DNA of 64,000 nucleotides from an uncultured Mucilaginibacter sp. (GTDB taxonomy: Bacteria; Bacteroidota; Bacteroidia; Sphingobacteriales; Sphingobacteriaceae). The stretch covers positions 285,808 to 349,807 of the forward strand of contig CAIPFE010000019.1 in the NCBI GenBank assembly GCA_903864275.1, written 5' to 3'. Positions within the stretch are counted from its first letter, which is position 1. Every line of letters starts with the position of its first letter. The notes beneath the pieces are model-generated. The model was not told the origin of the DNA, did not search any database, and saw only the letters and a list, made by a program, of their open reading frames with translations. Shown here one piece after another: positions 10,059 through 19,018 of the stretch. The position numbers and the translations under genes were made by a program.

Positions 10059-11195
10059 ATGCATATTCTCATCGCCCCTAACGCATTTAAAAACAGCCTT
10101 GACGCAATCCAGGTTGCTGCGGCCATTGAGCAAGGTTTGAAATTAAGCCGTTTGGATTGTACCACAGCATGTTTCCCGATTGCCGATGGGGGAGATGGTA
10201 CAGGCAGCCTGATCATCGAATCCTGTGAAGGGGTGATAAAATGGAAGGAAGTCCATGACCCTTTCGGGAGGATCATAAGGGCCTCCTTCGGGCTGATAGA
10301 CGGGGGTAAGACAGCGGTCATCGAGATGGCCGACGCATCTGGTCTCAGGTTACTAAAAAAGGATGAATTGGATCCTCTGCTTGCCTCATCATACGGAACA
10401 GGGGAACTTATAAAGTTTGCGCTGGATGAGGGCGTTAGTAAGATTATTATTGCAATGGGAGGTTCGGCTACGGTCGACGGTGGTTGTGGCATATTGAGCG
10501 CGCTCGGCGTATCTTTTTTTAACGCACAGGGGTATGTTTTACGGGCAATACCGGGCGATTTGATCAACCTGGCCAAGGTTGATATCTCCGCGCTCGATAA
10601 GCGGGTTTATAACTGCGAAATGGTTATACTTTGCGATGTAGACAACAAATTGCTCGGGCCGCATGGGGCCGCGTATGTTTTTGGCCCCCAAAAAGGCGCC
10701 ACACCAAAAGCAGTGAATATACTGGATGATTTTTTAAAAAATTTCGCAGCGATATCACACATAAAATCAGGAATCAACATGGCCGCTATCAAGCACAGCG
10801 GCGCTGCCGGTGGCGCTGCGGCAGGTTTACACATTTGGTTAGATGCGAAAATGGTTAACGGTACCGACTATTTTTTGTCCCTAACAAACTTTGATGATGC
10901 TTTAGAAGGAAGTGACCTGCTAATTACCGGCGAGGGAAGCATCGACCGGCAAACACTGCAGGGTAAAGGCCCCTATGGCGTTGCTTGCAGGGCAATAGAG
11001 CAGCAAATTCCTGTAATTGGCATAGCCGGCCAAATACCTTTGGAGCAGGATGATGATCTGCAGGATTATTTCGACACCTTGGTTTCGATAAATAACGAAC
11101 CCGCCGATTTGGTAACGGCAATGAAAAATACCCGGGAAAATTTGGTACGCACCGCGCGGGGGATAGGGAATTTGATAGCGCTTAAGTACGGATGA
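10059..11195 (+). CDS. Glycerate kinase (GarK/GlxK family)
   Basis: A 378-residue cytoplasmic enzyme of the glycerate kinase type 1 family, full length for the family. It opens with MHILIAPNAFKNSLDA and contains FPIADGGDGT, the glycine-rich IAMGGSATVDGGCG, GAAGGAAAGL and LLITGEGSIDRQT, which build the ATP and glycerate sites. It phosphorylates D-glycerate to 2-phosphoglycerate (or 3-phosphoglycerate in some members), feeding lower glycolysis. It is the third gene of the sugar-acid run. Linking gluconate or glycerate import to this step is inference from context; no aldolase or tartronate semialdehyde reductase is nearby. Confidence 0.93.
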   Translation: MHILIAPNAFKNSLDAIQVAAAIEQGLKLSRLDCTTACFPIADGGDGTGSLIIESCEGVIKWKEVHDPFGRIIRASFGLIDGGKTAVIEMADASGLRLLKKDELDPLLASSYGTGELIKFALDEGVSKIIIAMGGSATVDGGCGILSALGVSFFNAQGYVLRAIPGDLINLAKVDISALDKRVYNCEMVILCDVDNKLLGPHGAAYVFGPQKGATPKAVNILDDFLKNFAAISHIKSGINMAAIKHSGAAGGAAAGLHIWLDAKMVNGTDYFLSLTNFDDALEGSDLLITGEGSIDRQTLQGKGPYGVACRAIEQQIPVIGIAGQIPLEQDDDLQDYFDTLVSINNEPADLVTAMKNTRENLVRTARGIGNLIALKYG

Positions 11196-11200
11196 TAAAT

Positions 11201-11256
11201 AAAAAGTAAGCACCCGTGTCTTGCCGAAACAAGTTCGTCAAGAGGCCCACTTTTTT
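11201..11256 (+). terminator. Possible terminator after the glycerate kinase gene
   Basis: AAAAAGT (11201-11207) can pair with ACTTTTT (11249-11255). Inside, TCTTG pairs with CAAGA, with unpaired bases between the two stems. It sits just after the stop codon and ends in six T. The interrupted stem makes it less certain than the other terminators here. Confidence 0.4.
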
Positions 11257-11322
11257 GCCTTGTTTGAACCCATTATTTTTGCTTCTGCATTTTATTCTTG
11301 CTAACTTGTAAGCTTTCATTTT

Positions 11323-12636
11323 ATGAATAAAGCTGACGTTTTAATTATTGGCGCAGGGGCGGCAGGTTTGATGGCCGCCTGTACTTTGGCAAAAGCCGGC
11401 AAAAAAGTTACAGTGATCGAGGCGCGCGACAGGTGCGGCGGCCGGATATATACCTTGAACAGCGAACGGCTTTTTTACGCAATGGAACTGGGGGCTGAGT
11501 TTGTTCATGGCAACCTGCCCCTTACCCTAAAATTATTAAATGAGGCTGGTATTCCTTACTATGCGGCGACAGGCGAAATGTGGCAATATAGAAACGGGAG
11601 TTTTGGTAATGAAGGCGGCTTTATGCCCGACTGGTTTTTGCTGATGGCCCGGCTCGAAAAATTGGAACACGATACCAGTATTGAAGATTTTTTACAGACC
11701 GAGTTCCCCGGGGATGAATACTATGACCTTAAAAAAGCCGTGCGCCGGTTTGTACATGGTTATGATACGGCCGAAACGCAAAGGGTGAGTGCCTTTGCTT
11801 TAAGGAATGAGTGGACCGCCGAGGATGACGACTCACAGTACCGGATAAAGGGCGGGTATAGCGGAATAATAACTTGCCTGGAAGATGACGTTAAAAGAGC
11901 AATGGGAGTAATCCACCTTAATGCTGTGGTTAAAGACATCCACTGGCAGCCTTGCAATGTAAAGGCGGTTACTGATAATGGGACGGTTTACGAAGCTGCA
12001 CAGGTGCTCGTTGCGGTGCCTTTGGGCGTTTTACAGGCCGCTGACGGGGCAAAAGGGGCGATAGCCTTTTATCCTCCAATCCCTGAGCAGAAAGACGCCA
12101 TCAAATTAATGGGCTTTGGGGCCATTATAAAAATATTGCTGGAATTTAAGGAACCATTTTGGGAAGATGAATTAAGCGAAGTATTGGCAGGTAAAAGTTT
12201 GAAAAATATGGGCTTCCTGTTATCAGGTGAGGAAATACCGACCTGGTGGACACAAGTACCAAAACATAGTTCCGTACTTACGGGCTGGTTAGGCGGCCCG
12301 CCAGCGATGGAAAAAAAGGATATGCCAACTGAAGAAATATTGCGGCGGTCTTTGCGATCATTAAGCAATATATTTAAACGCGATCCGGAAGAATTAAAGG
12401 CTAAGCTGGTGGCCCATTATATCGTTAATTGGACCAATGAACCATTTACCCGCGGCTCGTATGCGTACGACACCATGGAGGCCCCGGCAAGTCGCGAAGT
12501 TTTAAACGCCCCGGTTAATAATACCATTTTTTTTGCCGGTGAATATCTATATGACGGCCAGGCCATGGGCACCGTTGAAGCTGCATTAACAAGCGGGGAA
12601 GATGTGGCGAAAAGGATGATTAATATGGCTCTGTGA
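11323..12636 (+). CDS. Flavin-containing amine oxidase
   Basis: A 437-residue FAD-dependent oxidase. The N-terminus has the Rossmann dinucleotide motif VLIIGAGAAGLMAA with the acidic end VIEARDRCGGRI. The C-terminus has FFAGEYLYDGQAMGTVEAAL, the second FAD contact of the monoamine oxidase family. These enzymes oxidise primary or secondary amines, or polyamines, to aldehyde, ammonia and hydrogen peroxide. No signal peptide is present, so it probably acts in the cytoplasm. It is a single gene 127 nt after the glycerate kinase. The substrate cannot be told; plant and bacterial relatives include polyamine oxidases. Confidence 0.85.
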   Translation: MNKADVLIIGAGAAGLMAACTLAKAGKKVTVIEARDRCGGRIYTLNSERLFYAMELGAEFVHGNLPLTLKLLNEAGIPYYAATGEMWQYRNGSFGNEGGFMPDWFLLMARLEKLEHDTSIEDFLQTEFPGDEYYDLKKAVRRFVHGYDTAETQRVSAFALRNEWTAEDDDSQYRIKGGYSGIITCLEDDVKRAMGVIHLNAVVKDIHWQPCNVKAVTDNGTVYEAAQVLVAVPLGVLQAADGAKGAIAFYPPIPEQKDAIKLMGFGAIIKILLEFKEPFWEDELSEVLAGKSLKNMGFLLSGEEIPTWWTQVPKHSSVLTGWLGGPPAMEKKDMPTEEILRRSLRSLSNIFKRDPEELKAKLVAHYIVNWTNEPFTRGSYAYDTMEAPASREVLNAPVNNTIFFAGEYLYDGQAMGTVEAALTSGEDVAKRMINMAL

Positions 12637-12712
12637 CGGATAGGGCGGTTATCAAAATTGACCTCGCATCATTGGCCTATTACCGTTAGTTTGGTTAAAC
12701 CCGCTTTACTAA

Positions 12713-12853
12713 TTTGGCTAAAGCCCTTTTGTTAATCGTTTCTTATCCGTTGGTTGAAGCCAACGGCAATGAATGTAACAAGCGATATATCAGTTCATTG
12801 CCGTCCGCTTTAGCGGACGGTGCTTATACAAAAGGTAGAGGGCTTTAGCCAAA
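12713..12853. mobile_element. Palindromic MITE-like or REP-type element, 141 bp
   Basis: The outer ends TTTGGCTAAAGCCCTTTTGT (12713-12732) and its complement (12828-12853, with a 6-nt insertion TAGAGG) form a 20-bp inverted repeat. Inside lie two hairpins, CCGTTGG/CCAACGG and CCGTCCGC/GCGGACGG, each joined to CAATGAA or TTCATTG, which also pair with each other. The whole element is therefore one large imperfect palindrome with no coding capacity. It sits between the convergent amine oxidase and GH8 genes. This architecture fits non-autonomous elements or paired REP sequences moved by RAYT-type transposases. Confidence 0.7.
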
Positions 12854-12889
12854 ATATTGCTCGATACACAAAATTTATATGTTACTCTG

Positions 12890-14119
12890 CTATTTAACCG
12901 GTTCCCAATAATTCCCCGATATAATGATCATATCCAATAGCTTAATGGTGTTATCGTAATAATCAAAATTCTTCAGCTTAAATGCCGTTAAATAATCCCA
13001 AACCTTATTTAGCCAAACCTGGTTTTTTTGATCAACGATAGCCGATACGGCAAAGGGGGCTATAAAACTCAGCGCTTCAAAATTTCGCCCTTTTATATCA
13101 GCGCCCGCTAAAGTGTACCCGGCCGCAAGGTTATAAGTATTATTATTGGTGGTTTCCCTTAGCCACCGGTTTATTCTGTCAACCATAGTTTTTGACCGTT
13201 TGTCACCTGTCAGCAAATAATCGGTAGCAATACGCCAGGGGACACGGCAGGCATTATAATTATAATACCCATCATATTTCGACTCGAGGAAATGCGGCGG
13301 TGCTGGCTTTGCTTTCTTATTGATATTGACGATAAAATCCGGCACAAGCCCGGCATCAGGGCTGTAACTATCCTGTAAGCTATTAAAAAGCTTATAATTG
13401 GCATCTGTTACCTTATTCCATCTAAGGTCATGTGTTGCGCTATAAAATGCCTTAAAATGTGCAGGCATAAAGTCAGATGACCGCATATCGAAATAGTCTT
13501 TGCTTTCCGCCTCGATACCATCGCATAATAAAATTGACCACGTTTTGTGGTTGATATCAAGTTTCATAATATCCCCGATCATATCCCTGCCGACTTGCAG
13601 GTAATTTATTGGGCCCTTGCTGCCCCACTGCTTATCAGCCAGCAAAAGGGAGTACGCAATATCCATATCACCATCAGTTGCCGACGTTGCATCCGAGCTT
13701 TTGCCATTGGTATATTGCGCCCAGGCCATTAAATATTTGCTTCTTTTATCAGGATGGGATTTATAGTAGCGGAACAAATTATCATAGGTGACTTTTGCAG
13801 ACGCATCATATCCGGCCATCAACGCCGTGATGATCATTCCATACCCCTGTCCCTCGGACACACATTGTTTTTTACCCACGCCCTCAAACCAAACATAGCT
13901 TTCGGGCTTGCCGGGCATATTTTTAATGAACCGTTTTTTCCATTGGGTATAAAAGGTTTCAACGGCATTATCCAGTTGGGTTTGTGAAACATGGTTGGGT
14001 TTAATGGTGCCTGCAAAATACTTTACATGCTGTGGGAAGGGCTTTTGCGGGGGCTGGGCGAATAGCGGAATACTATAACAAATTATAATAGACAGTATAA
14101 GCCATTTGCGGGACATCAA
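12890..14119 (-). CDS. Glycoside hydrolase family 8 enzyme
   Basis: A 409-residue secreted protein with signal peptide MMSRKWLILSIIICYSIPLFAQ. The GH8 (alpha/alpha)6 barrel is shown by the acid Glu in CVSEGQGYGM and the downstream base-bearing segment ATDGDMDIAYSLL, the two most conserved stretches of the family. Later NYNACRVPWRIATDYLL forms part of the cleft. GH8 contains endo-1,4-beta-glucanases, chitosanases, lichenases and reducing-end xylanases; the sequence alone does not settle which. No bacterial cellulose synthesis genes are adjacent, so a degradative role is more likely than the BcsZ role. It is a lone minus-strand gene. Confidence 0.88.
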   Translation of the reverse strand: MMSRKWLILSIIICYSIPLFAQPPQKPFPQHVKYFAGTIKPNHVSQTQLDNAVETFYTQWKKRFIKNMPGKPESYVWFEGVGKKQCVSEGQGYGMIITALMAGYDASAKVTYDNLFRYYKSHPDKRSKYLMAWAQYTNGKSSDATSATDGDMDIAYSLLLADKQWGSKGPINYLQVGRDMIGDIMKLDINHKTWSILLCDGIEAESKDYFDMRSSDFMPAHFKAFYSATHDLRWNKVTDANYKLFNSLQDSYSPDAGLVPDFIVNINKKAKPAPPHFLESKYDGYYNYNACRVPWRIATDYLLTGDKRSKTMVDRINRWLRETTNNNTYNLAAGYTLAGADIKGRNFEALSFIAPFAVSAIVDQKNQVWLNKVWDYLTAFKLKNFDYYDNTIKLLDMIIISGNYWEPVK

Positions 14120-14310
14120 TCTTTCTCTTTAATATCTTCAGTTTTGTAAAGGTAATTAAAATTAACACCCATCTGTGCCCTGAGGATTGCTACGGGTTAC
14201 CGGAGTGATTAAGGCCACACAAGTCCAAATACTTTTGTTCATACAAATGCAATATTTTTTTCGTAACAGTGATAATACTTATATTGTGTCATTTATACAC
14301 GGTATGATTT

Positions 14311-14318
14311 TAATTTTG
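14311..14318 (+). promoter_or_regulatory. -7 element TAATTTTG for the efflux operon
   Basis: TAATTTTG matches the Bacteroidota -7 consensus TAnnTTTG and lies 23 nt before the first ATG of the TolC-RND-adaptor operon. A TTG at 14284-14286 could serve as the -33 box but its 24-nt spacing is long. Confidence 0.5.
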
Positions 14319-14341
14319 CGCATCTTTAGTAATAATACTAT

Positions 14342-15748
14342 ATGTTGAAAAGAAATTACTTATATATCTTTTTGATTTGCTTAAATATATTGTTTGCCTT
14401 GCCTGCCCAATGCCAGCAAAAGGTTTTGGGTTTGAAAGAGGCGGAACAGATCGCGCTTGCCAATTACGGTACCATCAAATCCAAAACAAACCAGCTAAAT
14501 GCCTCAAAAGCTTATTTAACCGAAACAAAAACAGAACAACTTCCCAATGTAAGCGTTTCGGCACAGCAGGATTATGGTACGGTTAATTCGCAATTCGGAC
14601 CGCTTTACGGGCTCAATGGATTAGCCGCCGCATCATCGGGGCCCATTTTCGCAAAGCAAAACTGGAACGCCGCTTTTGGTTCACTTTACCTGGGCAATGT
14701 CAGCTGGGATTTTTTCGCTTTCGGCAGGGCAGTGGAAAAGGTGAAAGTTCAAAAGTCGGCGGTAAATTTGAATGAAACCGACCTGGCGCAGGAGCAGTTC
14801 CAGCACCAGGTGCGGGTAGCAAGTACTTATTTAAACTTACTTGCCGCGCAGCAGCTAAGCAAGGCACAGCAGGATAATCTTAACCGCGCTATCGACCTGC
14901 AAAAGGTCGTGATCGCCCGGGTGAAGAACGGATTGAATGCCGGCGTTGACTCATCACAGGCAAACGCCCAGGTATCTAATGCCAGGATCGCATTGACCAA
15001 TGCCCAGGAAACCGAGCAGGAGCAGAGCAACCTGCTTGCGCAGTATATGGGCGTCCCGCCCACGAATGATTTTACCCTCGACACGGTCTTTGTTACCAAA
15101 GCCCCTGCCAATACGGATCCGCAGCCAACCGTTAACTTTGATAGTCATCCAATATTACAGTTTTACCAGAACCGTATAAATGTGAGTAACGAGCAGGCGA
15201 AGTACTTAAGCACTTTCAGCTACCCTACGTTTACACTATTTGGCGTTTACCAGGGCCGGGGATCGGGTTTTAATGGCGACTATGGATCCAATCCGGGTGA
15301 TTACAGCAGCAGTTACGGTGCTGGCGCTGATCCCACCCGCTATAATTATCTATTTGGCGTGGGCCTGACGTGGAATATCACCACCCCATTCAGGGTGCAT
15401 TACCAGGTGCAGGCGCAAAAATTTACTTCGGCACAGTATAGGGATGATTACGACCTGGTCCACCAGCAATTGAATGACCAGCTAATGCTTGCTGAAACGA
15501 GGATCAGTAACGCTTTGAAAAATTATCATGAAGTACCGGAAGAGGTAAAGGCTGCCACAGACGCTTATAACCAAAAATTTGCGCTGTATAAAAACGGGCT
15601 GGCCAACATCGTTGATTTTACGCAGGCCTTATTTGCTTTAAACACTGCCGAGATCGACAAATACATAACTTCGAATAACGTTTGGCAGGCACTATTATTT
15701 AAAGCTGCCGCAACCGGCGATTTTGGAATATTTATAAATAACTTTTAG
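14342..15748 (+). CDS. TolC-family outer-membrane factor of an RND efflux system
   Basis: A 468-residue protein with signal peptide MLKRNYLYIFLICLNILFA cut after PAQCQ. It has the long alpha-helical hairpins of TolC proteins, rich in Ala, Gln and Asn (for example AASTYLNLLAAQQLSKAQQD and NALKNYHEVPEEVKAATDAY). It forms the trimeric exit duct through the outer membrane. It is the first gene of a three-gene operon, 9 nt before the pump gene. The order outer-membrane factor, pump, adaptor differs from the more usual adaptor-first order. Confidence 0.9.
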   Translation: MLKRNYLYIFLICLNILFALPAQCQQKVLGLKEAEQIALANYGTIKSKTNQLNASKAYLTETKTEQLPNVSVSAQQDYGTVNSQFGPLYGLNGLAAASSGPIFAKQNWNAAFGSLYLGNVSWDFFAFGRAVEKVKVQKSAVNLNETDLAQEQFQHQVRVASTYLNLLAAQQLSKAQQDNLNRAIDLQKVVIARVKNGLNAGVDSSQANAQVSNARIALTNAQETEQEQSNLLAQYMGVPPTNDFTLDTVFVTKAPANTDPQPTVNFDSHPILQFYQNRINVSNEQAKYLSTFSYPTFTLFGVYQGRGSGFNGDYGSNPGDYSSSYGAGADPTRYNYLFGVGLTWNITTPFRVHYQVQAQKFTSAQYRDDYDLVHQQLNDQLMLAETRISNALKNYHEVPEEVKAATDAYNQKFALYKNGLANIVDFTQALFALNTAEIDKYITSNNVWQALLFKAAATGDFGIFINNF

Positions 15749-15757
15749 AGGTATATA

Positions 15758-18700
15758 ATGGGATTGATAAAAGGGGCCCTTCAAAGGCCGATCACCGTAC
15801 TGGTTATAGTAGCAGGGCTATTCTTCTTTGGTATAAATGCTGTAAGGAATATTAAGATAGATATTTTCCCTGATCTTAACCTGCCCGTTATTTACATATC
15901 ACACCCTTACGGCGGTTATACCCCTGACCAGATGGAAGCCTATTTTGGCAAGCAATATGTTAGTTTGTTATTGTATGTATCGGGTGTAAAAAGTATTGAG
16001 ACACGCAACATCACAGGCTTAACACTAATTAAGCTTACTTTTTACGAAGGAACAAATATGGCACAAGCCGCCGCGGAGGTGACGGCCTATACCAACAGGG
16101 CGCAGGCTATATTCCCGCCTGGTTCACAGCCGCCATTTATTTTGCGTTTTGATGCCTCCACTTTACCGGTGGGGCAGCTGGTGCTTACCAGCCCGACGCG
16201 TTCGAATAATGAATTGCTCGATCTGGCCAACATTTACATACGTTCTTCATTTACATCCATTCCCGGCCTGGTTTCCCCGGCGCCTTTTGGGGGAAATACA
16301 CGCACTATAGTAATTAAAGTTGACCCTGAATTATTGCGTTCCCATAATTTAACGCCCGATCAGATAGTTGCCGCCTTACGGGACAATAACCAGAACACGC
16401 CTGCCGGGAACGTCCGCATAGGCGATTATAACTACCTGGCGCCGGCAAATACTTCCGTTGCAGCCATCAAGGATTTTGGCGACATCCCATTATTTAAAAA
16501 TGGTATACAAACCCTGTTTTTACATGATGTTGCCAAAGTTGAGGATGGTGCGGACATTACCACCAGCTATGCGCTTGTAAATGGTAAACGTTCGGTTTAC
16601 CTCCCTATCACCAAATCTGCTGCTGCCTCCACGTGGGAAGTCGTGCAGAATTTGAAGAAAGCTATACCGCGCTTCCAGGCTTTATTGCCCGACGATGTAA
16701 AATTATCCTATGTATTTGACCAATCTGTGTATGTGATCAATGCGGTGAAGAGCCTGGCCGAGGAAGGCGCCATTGGCGCTATGCTTACCGGTTTAATGGT
16801 ACTGCTGTTTTTGGGTGATAGGCGGGGCGCACTTATCGTTATTTTAACTATCCCAACCTGTATAATATCCGGGATATTTTTCCTGTCGCTCTTTAATCAA
16901 ACCATCAATATCATGACGTTGAGCGGCCTCTCGTTGGCCATTGGTATTTTGGTGGACGAATCGACGGTGACGATAGAAAACATTCACCAGCATTTTGATA
17001 TGGGCAAACCAAAAGCGCTGGCTATATGGGATGCCTGTAAAGAAATCGCCTTCCCCAAATTGCTGATCTTATTCTGTATCCTGGCAGTGTTCGCGCCGGC
17101 CTTTACGATGAAAGGCATTCCCGGCGCACTGTTCCTGCCATTGGCGCTGGCTATTGGTTTTTCTATGATCACATCGTACCTGCTGGCCCAAACTTTTGTG
17201 CCGGTAATGGCCAACTGGGTAATGAAAAACGAGCACGAAGACAAAAGCCATGACGATGGTTTTGCTTTGGAGGATGAGGGCACTGCCTGGGAACAAAAAG
17301 AATTGGCCATAAAAAACGCGACGGAAACCAAAGGGAAAAAGCTAAGCCGGTTCGACAAATTCAGGCTGCGCTTTTTGAGCCTGATGGATTGGATGATGCC
17401 TAACCGCCGGTGGTTTGTATTATTTTATGCCGTTACTGCATTGGGTTCTGCTTTTTTGATGTTTACTATGATCGGGCGTGATGTGCTGCCAAAGGTAAAT
17501 GGCGGTACTTTCCAGGTAAGGCTCCGCGCCCCCGACGGTACGCGTATGGAACGCACCGAATTGATAACTATTAACGCCACGCATATCCTTGCAAACCTGG
17601 TGGGTGGCAAACAAAACATCGAAGTGACTTCGGCAATGGTGGGTCAGCATCCGGGCCAGTTTTCAACCAGCCCTATCTATTTATTTATGGCAGGCCCGCA
17701 GGAGGCGGTGTTGCAGGTGAATTTACGCGAGGGCTACAAAGTAAATTTAGACGACTTAAAAGAACGTTTCCGCCGTGAAATGAAAAAGGAGCAGCCTTCC
17801 GTACAGCTTTCTTTTGAACCGATCGAACTTACCGATAAAATTTTGAGCCAGGGTTCACCAACACCCATTGAGGTTGCCATATCCGGTAAAAACAAAGCGC
17901 AGAATGTGCAGTGGGCCTTTAAAGTACTGGATAAATTAAAAAAAATAAATTACCTGCGCGATGTACAGATAGGGCAATCGTTTAAATACCCTGCAATTAA
18001 TATAAACATTGATCGCGTGCGCGCCGCGGAATTGGGGGCAAGTATTAATGATATATCGCGCTCGTTGATCGCGGCAACATCATCATCAAGGTACACGGAA
18101 AAAAATGTATGGCTCGACACTAAGGTGGGGTTAAGTTATGCTGTGCAGGTTGAGGTACCGGAGTACCAGATGTCGAGCATAAATGATATGCGCGAAATAC
18201 CCGTTGTTGCTAATCAGCCAAGGCCGGTGTTGAGTGATGTGGCCAATGTGTCGGCCGGAACGACTTATGGCGAAGATGATGACATTGGCGCAATACCTAT
18301 GCTATCGGTTACAGCTAACCTGAATAATAAGGATTTAGGCACCGCGACTGACGATGTGCAGAAAGCCTTAAAATCCCTTGGTAAGCTGCCCCGCGGGTTA
18401 ACCGTTGCACCGCGGGGTTTAAGCCTCACCTTGACTGATACGCTTGATAGTTTGCAAACGGGGCTGCTTGTTGCTGTTATCGTCATCTTCCTGATGCTTG
18501 CCGCGAACTTCCAATCATTTAAAATGTCCTTCGTGGTGTTATCCACAGTACCTGCGGTGTTGTTTGGATCGCTGCTGCTGGTGAAATTAACGGGCGCTAC
18601 GCTTAACCTCCAATCCTATATGGGTATGATCATGTCGGTGGGGGTATCCATATCGAACTCCGTATTGCTGATCACAAATGCAGAGGAGTTAAGGAAACAC

Positions 18701-19018
18701 AACGGCGACGCCCTGAAATCTGCACGTGAAGCCGTTGCCCTGCGCCTAAGGCCGATATTGATGACCAGTTTAGCCATGATCGTCGGGATGATCCCTATGG
18801 CGTCGGGCTTAGGCGAAGGCGGCGACCAGACCTCACCCTTGGGCAGGGCCGTTATAGGGGGGTTATTTGCTTCGACTTTTGCCGCTTTGCTGATATTACC
18901 GTTAGTTTTTGCCTGGGTACAGGGCAATGCCACAACCGATTCCGTTTCCTTAGATCCTGAAGATAAAGAAAGTAAATTTTATGTCCCATTGCATCATCAT
19001 GAACAACCTGAAAAATAA
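15758..19018 (+). CDS. RND-family efflux pump, inner-membrane permease
   Basis: A 1086-residue permease with the RND layout: two six-helix halves, each with a large periplasmic loop. The N-terminal PITVLVIVAGLFFFGINAVR helix and FPDLNLPVIYIS are typical of the HAE-1/AcrB-like branch. In helix 4 the usual Asp-Asp proton relay reads ILVDESTVTIENI, an Asp-Glu pair. The cytoplasmic loop after helix 6 is long and charged (about 490-540). Substrates may be drugs, lipids or metabolites; the sequence does not say. The C-terminus overlaps the adaptor gene by 20 nt, so the two are translationally coupled. Confidence 0.92.
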   Translation: MGLIKGALQRPITVLVIVAGLFFFGINAVRNIKIDIFPDLNLPVIYISHPYGGYTPDQMEAYFGKQYVSLLLYVSGVKSIETRNITGLTLIKLTFYEGTNMAQAAAEVTAYTNRAQAIFPPGSQPPFILRFDASTLPVGQLVLTSPTRSNNELLDLANIYIRSSFTSIPGLVSPAPFGGNTRTIVIKVDPELLRSHNLTPDQIVAALRDNNQNTPAGNVRIGDYNYLAPANTSVAAIKDFGDIPLFKNGIQTLFLHDVAKVEDGADITTSYALVNGKRSVYLPITKSAAASTWEVVQNLKKAIPRFQALLPDDVKLSYVFDQSVYVINAVKSLAEEGAIGAMLTGLMVLLFLGDRRGALIVILTIPTCIISGIFFLSLFNQTINIMTLSGLSLAIGILVDESTVTIENIHQHFDMGKPKALAIWDACKEIAFPKLLILFCILAVFAPAFTMKGIPGALFLPLALAIGFSMITSYLLAQTFVPVMANWVMKNEHEDKSHDDGFALEDEGTAWEQKELAIKNATETKGKKLSRFDKFRLRFLSLMDWMMPNRRWFVLFYAVTALGSAFLMFTMIGRDVLPKVNGGTFQVRLRAPDGTRMERTELITINATHILANLVGGKQNIEVTSAMVGQHPGQFSTSPIYLFMAGPQEAVLQVNLREGYKVNLDDLKERFRREMKKEQPSVQLSFEPIELTDKILSQGSPTPIEVAISGKNKAQNVQWAFKVLDKLKKINYLRDVQIGQSFKYPAININIDRVRAAELGASINDISRSLIAATSSSRYTEKNVWLDTKVGLSYAVQVEVPEYQMSSINDMREIPVVANQPRPVLSDVANVSAGTTYGEDDDIGAIPMLSVTANLNNKDLGTATDDVQKALKSLGKLPRGLTVAPRGLSLTLTDTLDSLQTGLLVAVIVIFLMLAANFQSFKMSFVVLSTVPAVLFGSLLLVKLTGATLNLQSYMGMIMSVGVSISNSVLLITNAEELRKHNGDALKSAREAVALRLRPILMTSLAMIVGMIPMASGLGEGGDQTSPLGRAVIGGLFASTFAALLILPLVFAWVQGNATTDSVSLDPEDKESKFYVPLHHHEQPEK

